From Rhodoferax sp. (GTDB lineage Bacteria > Pseudomonadota > Gammaproteobacteria > Burkholderiales > Burkholderiaceae_C): a stretch of 64,000 bases of DNA. The stretch's first letter is position 1. The number at the start of each line of letters is the position of its first letter. Shown in pieces: positions 46,306 to 55,470 of this stretch. The stretch covers positions 1 to 64,000 of the forward strand of contig JACKLK010000001.1 in assembly GCA_024236015.1 (NCBI GenBank), given 5' to 3'. The position numbers and the translations under genes were made by a program. The notes beneath the pieces are model-generated. The model worked only from the letters and a program-made list of their open reading frames with translations, was not told the DNA's origin and ran no database searches.

Positions 46306-47721
46306 ATGCGCGCGGTCGTGCTGGCAATGGCGCTCTGTGGCGCTGCAGGGGCGCATCTGCGCGCCGACGATGTCGCCGACCCGCGCGGGGAGCGCACCGG
46401 CGGGGCAACCACTGTGTTCGCGAATGGCCGCAATGCGTTCTCGTTCCCGTTCGCCAACCTGTCCGACGCCGAACGCACGCGTTTTGCGATCGGCAACTCG
46501 TTTTTCCGCCGCAACTGGGTCGAGGCGCCGTCCTCGACCCAGGCGCGTGACGGGTTGGGACCCCTGTTCATTGCACGCTCCTGCGGCGGCTGCCACGACC
46601 AGGACGGTCGCGGCGCGCCACCGGCCGGCAGCGACGCGCGCACCGAACCGGCGGTGGCCTTGTTGCTGCGCCTGTCCGTCCCCGGCGCAGGCCCGCACGG
46701 CGGGCCACGGCCCGATCCGGTCTATGGAGACCAGATCGCGAATGCGGCGGTGCAGGGCGTGATGCCGGAGGCGCGCATCGTCATCGAGCATGTTGCAATG
46801 CCGGGCCGTTTTGCCGACGGCACCCGGTACCTGCTGCAGCAGCCGCACTACCGCCTCGAGGATCTCGCCTACGGACCCGTGGCGCCGTCGCTGCTGATGA
46901 GCCCGCGCATCGCTCCGCAGCTGGCGGGCATCGGCCTGCTCGCGGCGATCGCGGACGCGGAGATCGAGCGCAATGCGCGCGAGCAGGCTGCCGCCGGCGG
47001 CCCGGTCCGGGGGATGGTCAACCGGGTCTGGGACGCGCCATCCGCGTCCATGCGGATCGGCCGGTTCGGCTGGAAGGCCAACGTCGCGTCGCTGGCGCAT
47101 CAGACGGCGGCCGCCTTCCATGGCGACATGGGCATCACGTCGACGTTGTTTCCGGACGAGTCGTGCACCGTCGCGCAGGCGGCCTGCGCCGCGGCACCGC
47201 GCGGAGGACCTGGCGGCAAGGGTCCCGAGATCGACGATGCCACACTGGCCCAGGTGGTGTTCTACCAGGCTACGTTGGCGCCGGCGGCGCGGCGCAAGCC
47301 GAACGCGGCGCAGGTCGTGCACGGACAGCGGCTGTTTGCGCAGGCGCAGTGCGCGGCCTGCCATCGACCGAGTTATGTCACCGGGCCTGTGACCGGTGCG
47401 GACGGGGGCAGCTCGGCCGCCGCGGGGCAGCGCATATGGCCCTACACCGACCTGCTTGTGCACGACATGGGCGATGCGCTGGCCGACGGGCGTCCTGATT
47501 TCGCCGCCAGTGGCGCGCAATGGCGCACGCCGCCGTTGTGGGGTGTCGGCCTGATCCGCGACGTCAACGGCCACCAGCGTCTGATGCACGACGGCCGGGC
47601 CGACGGCACCTTGCAGGCCATCCTGTGGCATGGCGGGGAAGCGGCGGCCTCGCGCGACCATGTGTTGCGCATGAGCCGGGTCGAACGCGAAGCCTTGATC
47701 GCCTTTGTGGACTCCTTATGA
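46306..47721 (+). CDS. Di-haem oxidoreductase (DHOR, cytochrome c peroxidase-like)
   Basis: This 471-residue exported protein has two haem c sites: C93-G-G-C96-H97 and C349-A-A-C352-H353. A signal peptide covers about residues 1-20. It belongs to the DUF1111/thiol-oxidoreductase-like di-haem group, commonly next to imelysin genes. In Pseudomonas the same gene order is iron-responsive. The ATG at 46306 gives a clean signal peptide; a GTG 15 bases earlier is possible. It overlaps the next gene by 4 bases. Confidence 0.88.
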   Translation: MRAVVLAMALCGAAGAHLRADDVADPRGERTGGATTVFANGRNAFSFPFANLSDAERTRFAIGNSFFRRNWVEAPSSTQARDGLGPLFIARSCGGCHDQDGRGAPPAGSDARTEPAVALLLRLSVPGAGPHGGPRPDPVYGDQIANAAVQGVMPEARIVIEHVAMPGRFADGTRYLLQQPHYRLEDLAYGPVAPSLLMSPRIAPQLAGIGLLAAIADAEIERNAREQAAAGGPVRGMVNRVWDAPSASMRIGRFGWKANVASLAHQTAAAFHGDMGITSTLFPDESCTVAQAACAAAPRGGPGGKGPEIDDATLAQVVFYQATLAPAARRKPNAAQVVHGQRLFAQAQCAACHRPSYVTGPVTGADGGSSAAAGQRIWPYTDLLVHDMGDALADGRPDFAASGAQWRTPPLWGVGLIRDVNGHQRLMHDGRADGTLQAILWHGGEAAASRDHVLRMSRVEREALIAFVDSL

Positions 47722-48791
47722 ACCTGAATCGATGGTGCCGGATGGTGCTGGGTGTGTTCGCGGGTGCGAGCCTGTGGGTCGGCAGCGCCGGTGCGCAAGA
47801 CAACTGGCGCACGACCGCGGTGCCGTTCTATTCGCCGGAGCAGTATGTACAGGCATCCGGGCGCCAGCGCCTGGCCGACGCCATGCAATGGAAGGCGGCC
47901 GCAGCGACTTTGCGATCGGACTTGCAACGCTGGTGTACCGGCGCACCGGCGCCCGCGGTGGCCGCGACGGCGCTGCAGCAGGAATGGCGTGCGGCGGTGA
48001 CCGCATGGGACCGGCTGGACAGCATCGCGCTCGGACCGCTGATCGAGCGTCGCAGTGCACGTTCGGTCGACTTCATGCCCGCGCGTGCGGCCATGCTCGA
48101 GCGCGCCGCGCGCAGCGGCGCGAAGGATGCGGCCGCGATGGAACTGGTGGGCGCGCCGGCCAAGGGCTTCGAGGCGCTGGAGTGGTTGTTGTGGCCCGAC
48201 GTGCCGACGCCCGGCACGCCGCCATGCGGCTATGCGCTGTCCGTGGCGGAACACCTGCAGCGCGAGGCCGATGCCGTCGTGCCGGCCTTCGGCACGCTGG
48301 CCGCTGCAGAACCCGACCAGGAGCAGACCCAGGCCGCCTTTGCCGAAGCCGTCAACCAATGGGTCGGCGGGGTGGAACGCCTGCGCTGGGCCTTCATGCG
48401 CAAACCGGTCGAGGTGGCGCGCAGCCGCAACGAAGCCGCGGTGTTTCCACGCCAGCGCAGCGGACAAAGTCGCGACAGCTGGGCCGCGCGCTGGAGCACC
48501 TTGCGGGACTATGCGGTTCTGGGTGCACGCGCGACGCCGCAGGCCACCGGCAGCGAGCAGCTGATTGCGTTCGAGACCTGGCTGCGCAGCCGCGGCGCCA
48601 ATGACCTGGCGGACAAGCTGGTGCTGGCGACGGCGCAGGCGGATCGTGCGATGGCGCAGGCGCAGCCGCAGCAACCGGCATCGGTCGAGGCCGCCGCCGA
48701 TGCGCTGGGGCAGTTGACGCGTCTGATGCAGGCCGAACTGGCACCGGCGTTGAACGTGTCGATCGGGTTCAGCGATGCCGACGGGGATTGA
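47718..48791 (+). CDS. Second imelysin-family protein, GxHxxE motif altered
   Basis: This 357-residue exported protein has a signal peptide (about 1-26) and an imelysin-like fold. The motif is G150-F-E152-A-L-E155 (GFEALEWLLWPD): the His of the first imelysin is replaced by Glu, so it may bind a different ligand or act as an auxiliary subunit. It starts in the ATGA overlap with the di-haem gene. Confidence 0.85.
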   Translation: MNLNRWCRMVLGVFAGASLWVGSAGAQDNWRTTAVPFYSPEQYVQASGRQRLADAMQWKAAAATLRSDLQRWCTGAPAPAVAATALQQEWRAAVTAWDRLDSIALGPLIERRSARSVDFMPARAAMLERAARSGAKDAAAMELVGAPAKGFEALEWLLWPDVPTPGTPPCGYALSVAEHLQREADAVVPAFGTLAAAEPDQEQTQAAFAEAVNQWVGGVERLRWAFMRKPVEVARSRNEAAVFPRQRSGQSRDSWAARWSTLRDYAVLGARATPQATGSEQLIAFETWLRSRGANDLADKLVLATAQADRAMAQAQPQQPASVEAAADALGQLTRLMQAELAPALNVSIGFSDADGD

Positions 48792-49893
48792 CGTGCCGCG
48801 CTGGACCCGGCGTCGCAGCCTGGCGGCCGCATGCGCCGGCATCGGCGCCGCAATGGTGGCGCCCGTGTTCGCGATGGAGCCGCCGGGTCCTGGCCGTGCT
48901 GCGCCATCGCGCCGTGTCGCCGCCGCCTGGGACGACGCGGCTGGTCGCCACCATGTCGGCCTGCTGCACATGGACCACGCGCGGGTACACGTGTCGGCCT
49001 CCATCGAGGTGCCGACGCGGGCGCACGGACTGGCGCTGGAGCCCGACGGCAGCATCTTGGCGGTGGCGCGCCGGCCGGGCGAGTGGCTGCTGCGCTGGCG
49101 ACCGCAGCAGCCGGGTGATCGGCATGCGGCGTCGTGGCATTGGCTGGAAGGCGACAGCCGGCTCAACGGCCATGTGCTCGTCGATGGCGACCACCTGTTG
49201 ACGACCGAGACCGACCAGGAGTCGGGCGAAGGCCAACTCGTTCGCCGCGACCGGGCGTCGCTGGCGGCGACCGCGCGATGGCCGACCCGGGGGGCCGACC
49301 CGCACGCGATGCTGATGCTGCCCGACGGTCAGCTGCTGGTCGCCAACGGAGGGATCGCCTCGCGGCCCGAGACCGGCCGCGCAGGGCTGACGCTCGAACG
49401 CATGGACTCATCGCTGGTATTCATGTCGGCGTCGGACGGCGCCGTGGGCCGCTTGCTGCAGGTGCCCGATCCGCGGCTGAGCCTGCGGCATCTGGCCTGG
49501 CATCGCAGCGGTCGGGTGGCGGTTGCGATGCAGGCGCAGCATGACGATGCACAGCAACGCGCCGACGCGCCGGTGCTGGCCTTGCTGGACCTGGCACGGC
49601 GCCGATTGCACGTCGTCGCGTCCAGCCACGGTGTTGCCGGATATGCCGGCGACGTGGCCGCCATCGACGATCACTGGTTCGTCAGTTGTCCCCGTGCCGG
49701 GGCCGTGATGCAGTTCACGCTCGACGGCACCCTGGTCGGGCCGTTGGCACTGCAGGACGCCTGCGCACTCGCTGGCGCGCCCGACCAGAGCTGGGGCTGG
49801 GCTTCAGGCCGGGCGCTGGCCTGGCAACTGGAGACCGTGCCGCGTTCGGCCGGCCTGGGCGTGAGCGCGGACAACCACGCGCTCGCGCTGTGA
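48775..49893 (+). CDS. DUF1513 exported protein (beta-propeller-like)
   Basis: This 372-residue protein has a twin-arginine-like export signal (WTRRRSLAAACAGIG). The mature part shows repeated short strands (HAMLMLPDGQLLVANGGI, GYAGDVAAIDDHWFVSCP) compatible with a beta-propeller. DUF1513 proteins are commonly the last gene of imelysin/di-haem clusters; function unknown. The start overlaps the preceding gene by 17 bases; a GTG at 48793 is an alternative and would avoid the overlap. Confidence 0.82.
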   Translation: MPTGIDVPRWTRRRSLAAACAGIGAAMVAPVFAMEPPGPGRAAPSRRVAAAWDDAAGRHHVGLLHMDHARVHVSASIEVPTRAHGLALEPDGSILAVARRPGEWLLRWRPQQPGDRHAASWHWLEGDSRLNGHVLVDGDHLLTTETDQESGEGQLVRRDRASLAATARWPTRGADPHAMLMLPDGQLLVANGGIASRPETGRAGLTLERMDSSLVFMSASDGAVGRLLQVPDPRLSLRHLAWHRSGRVAVAMQAQHDDAQQRADAPVLALLDLARRRLHVVASSHGVAGYAGDVAAIDDHWFVSCPRAGAVMQFTLDGTLVGPLALQDACALAGAPDQSWGWASGRALAWQLETVPRSAGLGVSADNHALAL

Positions 49894-49923
49894 GAGCGCT
49901 GTCTCAACCACCTGCCGGATGGC

Positions 49924-50793
49924 TCAGCCCTTGGCCACCGGCCGTGACGGATCGCTGCACCATTCGCTCCAGCTGCCGGCGAACAGCGCCTGGCGGCCCA
50001 GGCCGGCGATTTCCATCGCCAGCAGGTTGGGCACGGCGGTGACGCCGCTGCCGCAGTGGTGCACGACCGTGGACGGGTCGCGCCCGTCGAGCAGTTCGAG
50101 CAACTCGGCCTTGAGCACGATGGCCGGCTTGAACAGGCCGTCGTCGTCGATGTTGGTGGGGAATGGCCGGTTCAGTGCGCCGGGAATGTGGCCGGCGACC
50201 GGATCGAGCGGCTCGACCTCGCCGCGGTACCGCGGCTCGGCACGGGCGTCGATCAGGCACTGGCCGGCAGGGTCGGCGAGCCGTTCCTGTACCTGCTGCG
50301 CGCTGACCAGCACCGCGCGCTCGGGCTTGAGCTGGAAATCCTGCGGCGCATGCACGGTGGCCGCGCCGCTGGTGACCACGCCGCCGGCCGCGTACCAGGC
50401 GGGCATGCCGCCGTCGAGCACGGCCACGCGTTCATGGCCGACCCACTTGAGCATCCACCACAGGCGGCCGCAGTAGTTGACGCCCTGGCGGTCGTAGACC
50501 ACGACCTGCATGTCGTTGGCCAGGCCCACGCTGCCCAGCCAGCGGGCGAAGGCGGCGCGGTCGGGCAGCGGATGGCGTCCGCCGCTGGCGGCGTTCGGAT
50601 CGCCCTTGGCGCTGAGATGCCGGTCCAGGTCGGCGCGCACCGCACCCGGAATATGGGCTTCGGCGAACTGCGCATCGCCCGATCGCGGCTGGGTCAGGTC
50701 GAAGCTGCAGTCGAAGATCATCAGCGGCCGGTCCGCTTCGCGCAGGACCAGCAGTTGGTCGGCGGAGATCAGCGTGGTGTAGTCCATGCTCAT
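49924..50793 (-). CDS. sseA: Sulfurtransferase (3-mercaptopyruvate type)
   Basis: This 289-residue protein has two rhodanese domains (about 1-140 and 160-289). The active loop is C247-G-S-G-V-T-A, the form of mercaptopyruvate sulfurtransferases, rather than the CRxGxR of thiosulfate rhodaneses. The ATG at 50793 overlaps the stop of the Rieske gene by 4 bases. Residues about 242-286 are coded by repeat copy B, which is identical to the remnant at 44787-44919. The last codons after 49937 are different from the remnant. Confidence 0.9.
   Translation of the reverse strand: MSMDYTTLISADQLLVLREADRPLMIFDCSFDLTQPRSGDAQFAEAHIPGAVRADLDRHLSAKGDPNAASGGRHPLPDRAAFARWLGSVGLANDMQVVVYDRQGVNYCGRLWWMLKWVGHERVAVLDGGMPAWYAAGGVVTSGAATVHAPQDFQLKPERAVLVSAQQVQERLADPAGQCLIDARAEPRYRGEVEPLDPVAGHIPGALNRPFPTNIDDDGLFKPAIVLKAELLELLDGRDPSTVVHHCGSGVTAVPNLLAMEIAGLGRQALFAGSWSEWCSDPSRPVAKG
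49937..50069. repeat. 133-bp direct repeat, copy B (inside the sulfurtransferase gene)
   Basis: This copy is part of the intact gene and matches copy A at 44787-44919 exactly. It marks the right border of the segment with the imelysin operon. Confidence 0.95.
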
Positions 50794-51974
50794 TCGTCGT
50801 TGGGCAAGGGCTGCGGGCCCATCGCGTTGCGGTACCACTCGTGGAAATGCTGCATGCCGTCTTCCATCGGGCTCTGGTAGGGGCCGCGTTCGTTGACGCC
50901 GCGTTGCATCAGCGCACGCCGGCCGGCATCCATGCGCAGCGCGATCTCGTCGTCCTCGACGCAGGTCTCCATGTAGGCCGCCTGTTGTGCCTCGACGAAG
51001 TCGCGCTCGAAGGCCGCGATCTCCTCCGGGTAGTAGAACTCGACCACGTTGAGCGTCTTGTTCGGCCCCATCGGGTGCAGCGTGGAGACGGTCAGCACGT
51101 GCGGATACCACTCGACCATCACGTGCGGGTAATACGCCAGCCAGATCGCGCCGTGCCGGGGCGTCTTGCCGTCGCGGTAGTTCAGCAGCGCCGACTGCCA
51201 GCGCTCGTAGGCCGGGCTGCCGGCCTTGCCCAGGCGATTGGCGACGCCGACCGTCTGCACGCTGTAGGTCTTGCCGAACTCCCAGCGCAGGTCGTCGCAG
51301 GCGACGAAACTGCCCAGTCCGGGATGGAAGGGGCCGACATGGTAGTCCTCGAGGTAGACCTCGATGAAGGTCTTCCAGTTGTAGTCGCATTCGTGCATCT
51401 CGACATGGTCGAGCACGTGGCCGCTGAAGTCCAGGTCGGCCAGGGGACCGAGCCCCGCCAGGTCGGAGGCGACCGATACGCCTGGGCCCGTGCCGGGACG
51501 CGCCGCCTCGAACAGCAGGCCGTTCCACTGCTGCAGCGCATAGTTGTCCAGGTTCAGGCAGGGGTCCTGCGGAAAATGCGGCGCGCCGATCAGGGTGCCG
51601 GTCTTGCCCGCGGCCGCCGCGCCGCCGCCGCTGTAGGTCCAGCGGTGCAGGGGACACACGATGTTGCCGAAGGCGCTGCCGGGCTGCTCGGTGAGCAGGC
51701 TGCCGCGGCCCTTGAGCATCAGCGCCTGGCGATGGCGGCAGACGTTGGAGATCAGCTCCACGCCCTGGGTGGTGCGTACCAGTGCCCGCCCCCCCGCCTC
51801 GTGGGGCAGGGCGTAGTAGTCGCCGATCTCGGGTACGGCCAGCTCATGCCCCACGTACCGGGGCCCGCACTGGAAGATGCGGCTTTGCTCGCGTTGGTAG
51901 ATGGCTTCGTCGAAATAGCTGGCAACCGGTAATTGGCTTGCCGCCTGCTGCAGTCGAAGACTTAAATCAGACAT
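50790..51974 (-). CDS. Rieske non-haem iron oxygenase, alpha subunit
   Basis: This 394-residue protein is a ring-hydroxylating or demethylating oxygenase. The Rieske cluster is bound by C79-x-H81 and C107-x2-H110 (CRHRQ...CPLHRW). The mononuclear iron site fits D210, H212 and H217 (EDYHVGPFHPGL). It is the first gene of a two-gene unit with the sulfurtransferase and is divergent from xseB; no reductase gene adjoins it. Substrate unknown. Confidence 0.88.
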   Translation of the reverse strand: MSDLSLRLQQAASQLPVASYFDEAIYQREQSRIFQCGPRYVGHELAVPEIGDYYALPHEAGGRALVRTTQGVELISNVCRHRQALMLKGRGSLLTEQPGSAFGNIVCPLHRWTYSGGGAAAAGKTGTLIGAPHFPQDPCLNLDNYALQQWNGLLFEAARPGTGPGVSVASDLAGLGPLADLDFSGHVLDHVEMHECDYNWKTFIEVYLEDYHVGPFHPGLGSFVACDDLRWEFGKTYSVQTVGVANRLGKAGSPAYERWQSALLNYRDGKTPRHGAIWLAYYPHVMVEWYPHVLTVSTLHPMGPNKTLNVVEFYYPEEIAAFERDFVEAQQAAYMETCVEDDEIALRMDAGRRALMQRGVNERGPYQSPMEDGMQHFHEWYRNAMGPQPLPNDE

Positions 51975-52194
51975 CGGGGACCTGACCTAAATGCTCCCCA
52001 CAGGGAGAAGACAGCCGCCGGTGCATGATTGACCGACGGTGACAAGATATTCCGGACGGACCGGCGGCGAAACGCTCGATTCTACCTTCGCAGCGAGGGG
52101 TCGAGGCGCCGCGTGCGAGGTGGCTGTCGCGCCGGTGCAAGGGGGTCGGGCCCTGCGTGCCTAAAATGGCAGGTTTCCAGGACAGCGACACTCC

Positions 52195-52437
52195 ATGGCC
52201 AAGGCGACCGCCCCAGCGACCACGACGACGACTCCCGCGAGCTACGAGGCTGCGCTGCAGGAACTCGAACAACTGGTCGGCCGGCTCGAATCCGGCGACA
52301 TGCCGCTGGAGCAACTGCTCGGCGGCTACCAGCGCGGCGCGGAGTTGCTGCAATATTGCCGCGACCAGCTCCAGGCCGTGGAAAACCAGATCAACGTGCT
52401 CGATGCGGGCACACTCAAGACATGGATACCCGAGTGA
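52195..52437 (+). CDS. xseB: Exodeoxyribonuclease VII small subunit
   Basis: This 80-residue subunit binds XseA to form the enzyme that degrades single-stranded DNA. It has the family segment YEAALQELEQLVGRLESGDMPLEQ-like pair of helices. It overlaps ispA by 16 bases, the usual arrangement with ispA-dxs. Confidence 0.93.
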   Translation: MAKATAPATTTTTPASYEAALQELEQLVGRLESGDMPLEQLLGGYQRGAELLQYCRDQLQAVENQINVLDAGTLKTWIPE

Positions 52438-53378
52438 AGCCGGCCGTATCGCCGCGGCCCGCGCAGGCGATCGATCTGCGGGTCTGGTCGGCGGCCCGGC
52501 TCGAGCTGGTCGAACGCGCACTCGAGCGCTGGGTCACGGCGGATCCCCCCGAGGGGCTGGACCACGGGGCGCCGGCCGAACTGGTGCAGGCCATGCGTTA
52601 CGCCGTGCTCGATGGCGGCAAGCGGCTGCGCCCGTTGCTGGTGATGGCGGCCTGCGAGTCGCTGCAAGGTCACACCGGAGCGGCCTTGCGCGCGGCCTGT
52701 GCGGTCGAACTGATCCATGCCTATTCGCTGGTGCACGACGACATGCCGTGCATGGACAACGATGTGTTGCGCCGGGGCAAACCGACGGTGCACGTGGCCT
52801 TCGGCGAGGCGACGGCGCTGCTGGCCGGTGATGCCTTGCAGGCGCTGGCGTTCGAGTTGCTCACGCCCGACGGCCCCGACGCGGTGCCGGTCGAGATGCA
52901 GGCCCGGTTCTGCCGCTTGCTGGCCCGTGCGGCCGGCAGCGCGGGCATGGCAGGCGGACAGGCGATCGACCTGGCCAGCGTCGGCTGCCCGTTGAGCGAG
53001 AAGCAGTTGCGCGACATGCATGCACTCAAGACCGGCGCCTTGCTGCAAGGCAGCGTGCTGATGGGTGCCGCGTGTGGCAGCGCAACTGCCGCGCAGTGGC
53101 GTGCGCTGGAAGAATTCGGCGCCGCCATCGGCCTGGCGTTCCAGGTCGTCGACGACATCCTGGACGTGACCGCCGATTCCGCCACGCTGGGCAAGACCGC
53201 CGGCAAGGACGCGGCGGCCGACAAGCCGACCTATGTGTCGGTGATGGGCCTGGAGCCTTCGCGCGCGTTTGCCCGCGCGCTGCTGGCCGATGCCCATGCG
53301 GCCCTGGACCGCGCCGCCCTGCCGTACGACCAGGCGCTGCGTGCGCTGGCCGACATGGTCGTGCACCGATCGAACTGA
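52422..53378 (+). CDS. ispA: Farnesyl diphosphate synthase
   Basis: This 318-residue prenyltransferase makes farnesyl diphosphate from IPP and DMAPP. The first Asp-rich motif DDMPCMD lies at 106-112 and the second DDILD in VVDDILDVT further on; GGKRLRP is at 65-71. The ATG at 52422 lies inside the xseB 3' end. It is followed by dxs after 9 bases, so precursor synthesis and chain elongation are cotranscribed. Confidence 0.94.
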   Translation: MDTRVKPAVSPRPAQAIDLRVWSAARLELVERALERWVTADPPEGLDHGAPAELVQAMRYAVLDGGKRLRPLLVMAACESLQGHTGAALRAACAVELIHAYSLVHDDMPCMDNDVLRRGKPTVHVAFGEATALLAGDALQALAFELLTPDGPDAVPVEMQARFCRLLARAAGSAGMAGGQAIDLASVGCPLSEKQLRDMHALKTGALLQGSVLMGAACGSATAAQWRALEEFGAAIGLAFQVVDDILDVTADSATLGKTAGKDAAADKPTYVSVMGLEPSRAFARALLADAHAALDRAALPYDQALRALADMVVHRSN

Positions 53379-53387
53379 AGACTGCCC

Positions 53388-55286
53388 ATGCCCGATACCG
53401 ACTACCCGTTGTTGCAACAGATCCGTGATCCGTCCGACCTGCGACGCATGCCCCGCGGGCAGCTGGGCGCACTGGCGGCGCAATTGCGCGCCTTCCTGCT
53501 GGACAGCGTCTCGCGCACCGGCGGGCACCTGAGCTCCAACCTGGGCACGGTCGAACTGACCGTGGCCCTGCATTACGTGTTCAACACGCCGCACGACCGG
53601 CTGGTCTGGGATGTCGGCCACCAGACCTATCCGCACAAGATCCTGACCGGGCGGCGTGATCGCATGGCGAGCCTGCGCCAGTTCGGCGGCCTGAGCGGTT
53701 TTCCGCAGCGCGCCGAGAGTGCATACGATGCGTTCGGCACGGCCCACTCCAGTACCTCCATCTCCGCGGCGCTGGGCATGGCGGTGGCTTCGAAGATCCG
53801 CGGCGACGACCGCCACAGCGTGGCCATCATCGGTGACGGCGCATTGACCGCCGGCATGGCGTTCGAGGCCCTCAACAATGCCGGTGTCGCGGACTGCAAG
53901 CTGCTGGTGATCCTCAACGACAACGACATGAGCATCAGCCCGCCGGTGGGAGCGCTCAACCGTTACCTGGCCCAGCTCATGACCGGGCAGTTCTATTCGG
54001 CGGCCAAGCAGGTCGGCAAGACCGTGCTCAAGGGAGCGCCGCCGCTGTTCGAGCTGGCCAAGCGCTTCGAGGAACATGCCAAGGGCATGGTCGTCCCGGC
54101 CACCCTGTTCGAGAAGTTCGGCTTCAACTACACCGGCCCGATCGACGGTCACGACCTGGATTCGCTGATCCCGACACTCGAGAACATCCGGCATCTGGAC
54201 GGCCCGCAGTTCCTGCACGTGGTCACCAAGAAGGGCCAGGGCTACAAGCTGGCCGAGGCCGATCCGGTCGCCTACCATGGTCCGGGCAAGTTCGACCCGG
54301 CGGTGGGGCTGCAGAAGGCGGCGACGCCGGCCAAGCCGACCTTCACCCAGGTGTTCGGCCAGTGGTTGTGCGACATGGCGGCGCAGGATCAGCGCCTGGT
54401 CGGCATCACGCCGGCCATGCGTGAAGGTTCCGGGCTGGTCGAGTTCGAGAAGCGTTTCCCCGACCGGTATTTCGACGTCGGCATTGCCGAGCAGCACGCG
54501 GTCACGTTCGCGGCCGGCATGGCCTGCGAAGGCATGAAGCCGGTGGTGGCGATCTACTCCACGTTCCTGCAGCGTGCCTATGACCAGCTGATCCACGACG
54601 TCGCGATCCAGAACCTGCCGGTGGTGTTCGCACTCGACCGCGCCGGCCTGGTCGGCGCCGACGGTGCGACCCATGCGGGCAACTACGACATCCCGTATCT
54701 GCGCTGCATCCCCAACCTGTCGCTGGCCTGTCCGGCCGACGAGAAGGAATGCCGCCAGTTGTTGTCCAGTGCGTACGAGCAGGACCACCCGGTGGCAGTG
54801 CGTTATCCGCGTGGCGCGGGTGCGGGCGTGGCGGTCGAGCCGGGCCTGGCGGGCCTGCCCTATGGCAAGGGCGAGATCCGGCGCACCGGGCGCGGCATTG
54901 CCATCCTGGCGTTCGGCACCTTGCTGTATCCCGCGCTGGCGGCGGCGCAGCAGATCGATGCCACCGTGGTCAACATGCGCTGGGTCAAGCCGCTCGACCA
55001 GGCCCTGCTGCGCCAGATCGCCGAGCAGCATGCGGTGCTGGTGACGATCGAGGAAGGCGCGGTCATGGGCGGCGCGGGCAGTGCGGTCGACGAGTTCCTG
55101 CAGTCCATCGGGCAGCTGCGCCCGCTGCTGCAACTCGGCCTGCCCGACCAGTTCATCGAACATGGCGATCCGGCGCGCCTGCTGGCCCTGCATGGCCTCG
55201 ATGCCGACGGCATCGTGCAGTCGATCCGCCGTCGCTTTCCGGAGCTGGTCGAAGCCGCACGCCCATCGCTGAAGGTGGTCGGCTGA
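53388..55286 (+). CDS. dxs: 1-deoxy-D-xylulose-5-phosphate synthase
   Basis: This 632-residue thiamine-diphosphate enzyme makes DXP from pyruvate and glyceraldehyde-3-phosphate, the first step of the MEP pathway. H47 (GGHLSSN) and the ThDP motif GDG...NDN (149-179) are present. Length matches bacterial Dxs. It ends the xseB-ispA-dxs unit. Confidence 0.96.
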   Translation: MPDTDYPLLQQIRDPSDLRRMPRGQLGALAAQLRAFLLDSVSRTGGHLSSNLGTVELTVALHYVFNTPHDRLVWDVGHQTYPHKILTGRRDRMASLRQFGGLSGFPQRAESAYDAFGTAHSSTSISAALGMAVASKIRGDDRHSVAIIGDGALTAGMAFEALNNAGVADCKLLVILNDNDMSISPPVGALNRYLAQLMTGQFYSAAKQVGKTVLKGAPPLFELAKRFEEHAKGMVVPATLFEKFGFNYTGPIDGHDLDSLIPTLENIRHLDGPQFLHVVTKKGQGYKLAEADPVAYHGPGKFDPAVGLQKAATPAKPTFTQVFGQWLCDMAAQDQRLVGITPAMREGSGLVEFEKRFPDRYFDVGIAEQHAVTFAAGMACEGMKPVVAIYSTFLQRAYDQLIHDVAIQNLPVVFALDRAGLVGADGATHAGNYDIPYLRCIPNLSLACPADEKECRQLLSSAYEQDHPVAVRYPRGAGAGVAVEPGLAGLPYGKGEIRRTGRGIAILAFGTLLYPALAAAQQIDATVVNMRWVKPLDQALLRQIAEQHAVLVTIEEGAVMGGAGSAVDEFLQSIGQLRPLLQLGLPDQFIEHGDPARLLALHGLDADGIVQSIRRRFPELVEAARPSLKVVG

Positions 55287-55470
55287 AGCCTGTGGCGGAT
55301 TTCGGCGCCGGTCGGCGCGTTTTCTGCGCGCAAGCCGTGTTTTCCCCTAGTTTCATCGGCTAAACTCGGCCGCCTTTTGCCCCCTGCAGGGGTTACCCTA
55401 GAGTCTGTTGCAGACGGCTGCTGCGCGAGCGTGCGCATCGCCCGCACGCCGTGTTCCTGTTGGAGTGCTT

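Noticed and set aside
45113..48791. Imelysin genes as the EfeO part of an EfeUOB iron transporter
   Set aside because: There is no EfeU permease or EfeB peroxidase; the partner is a di-haem protein and the order fits the imelysin/DHOR/DUF1513 type.
52326..55193. 955-codon minus-strand frame over ispA and dxs
   Set aside because: It is a shadow of two well-defined enzymes and has no recognisable domain.
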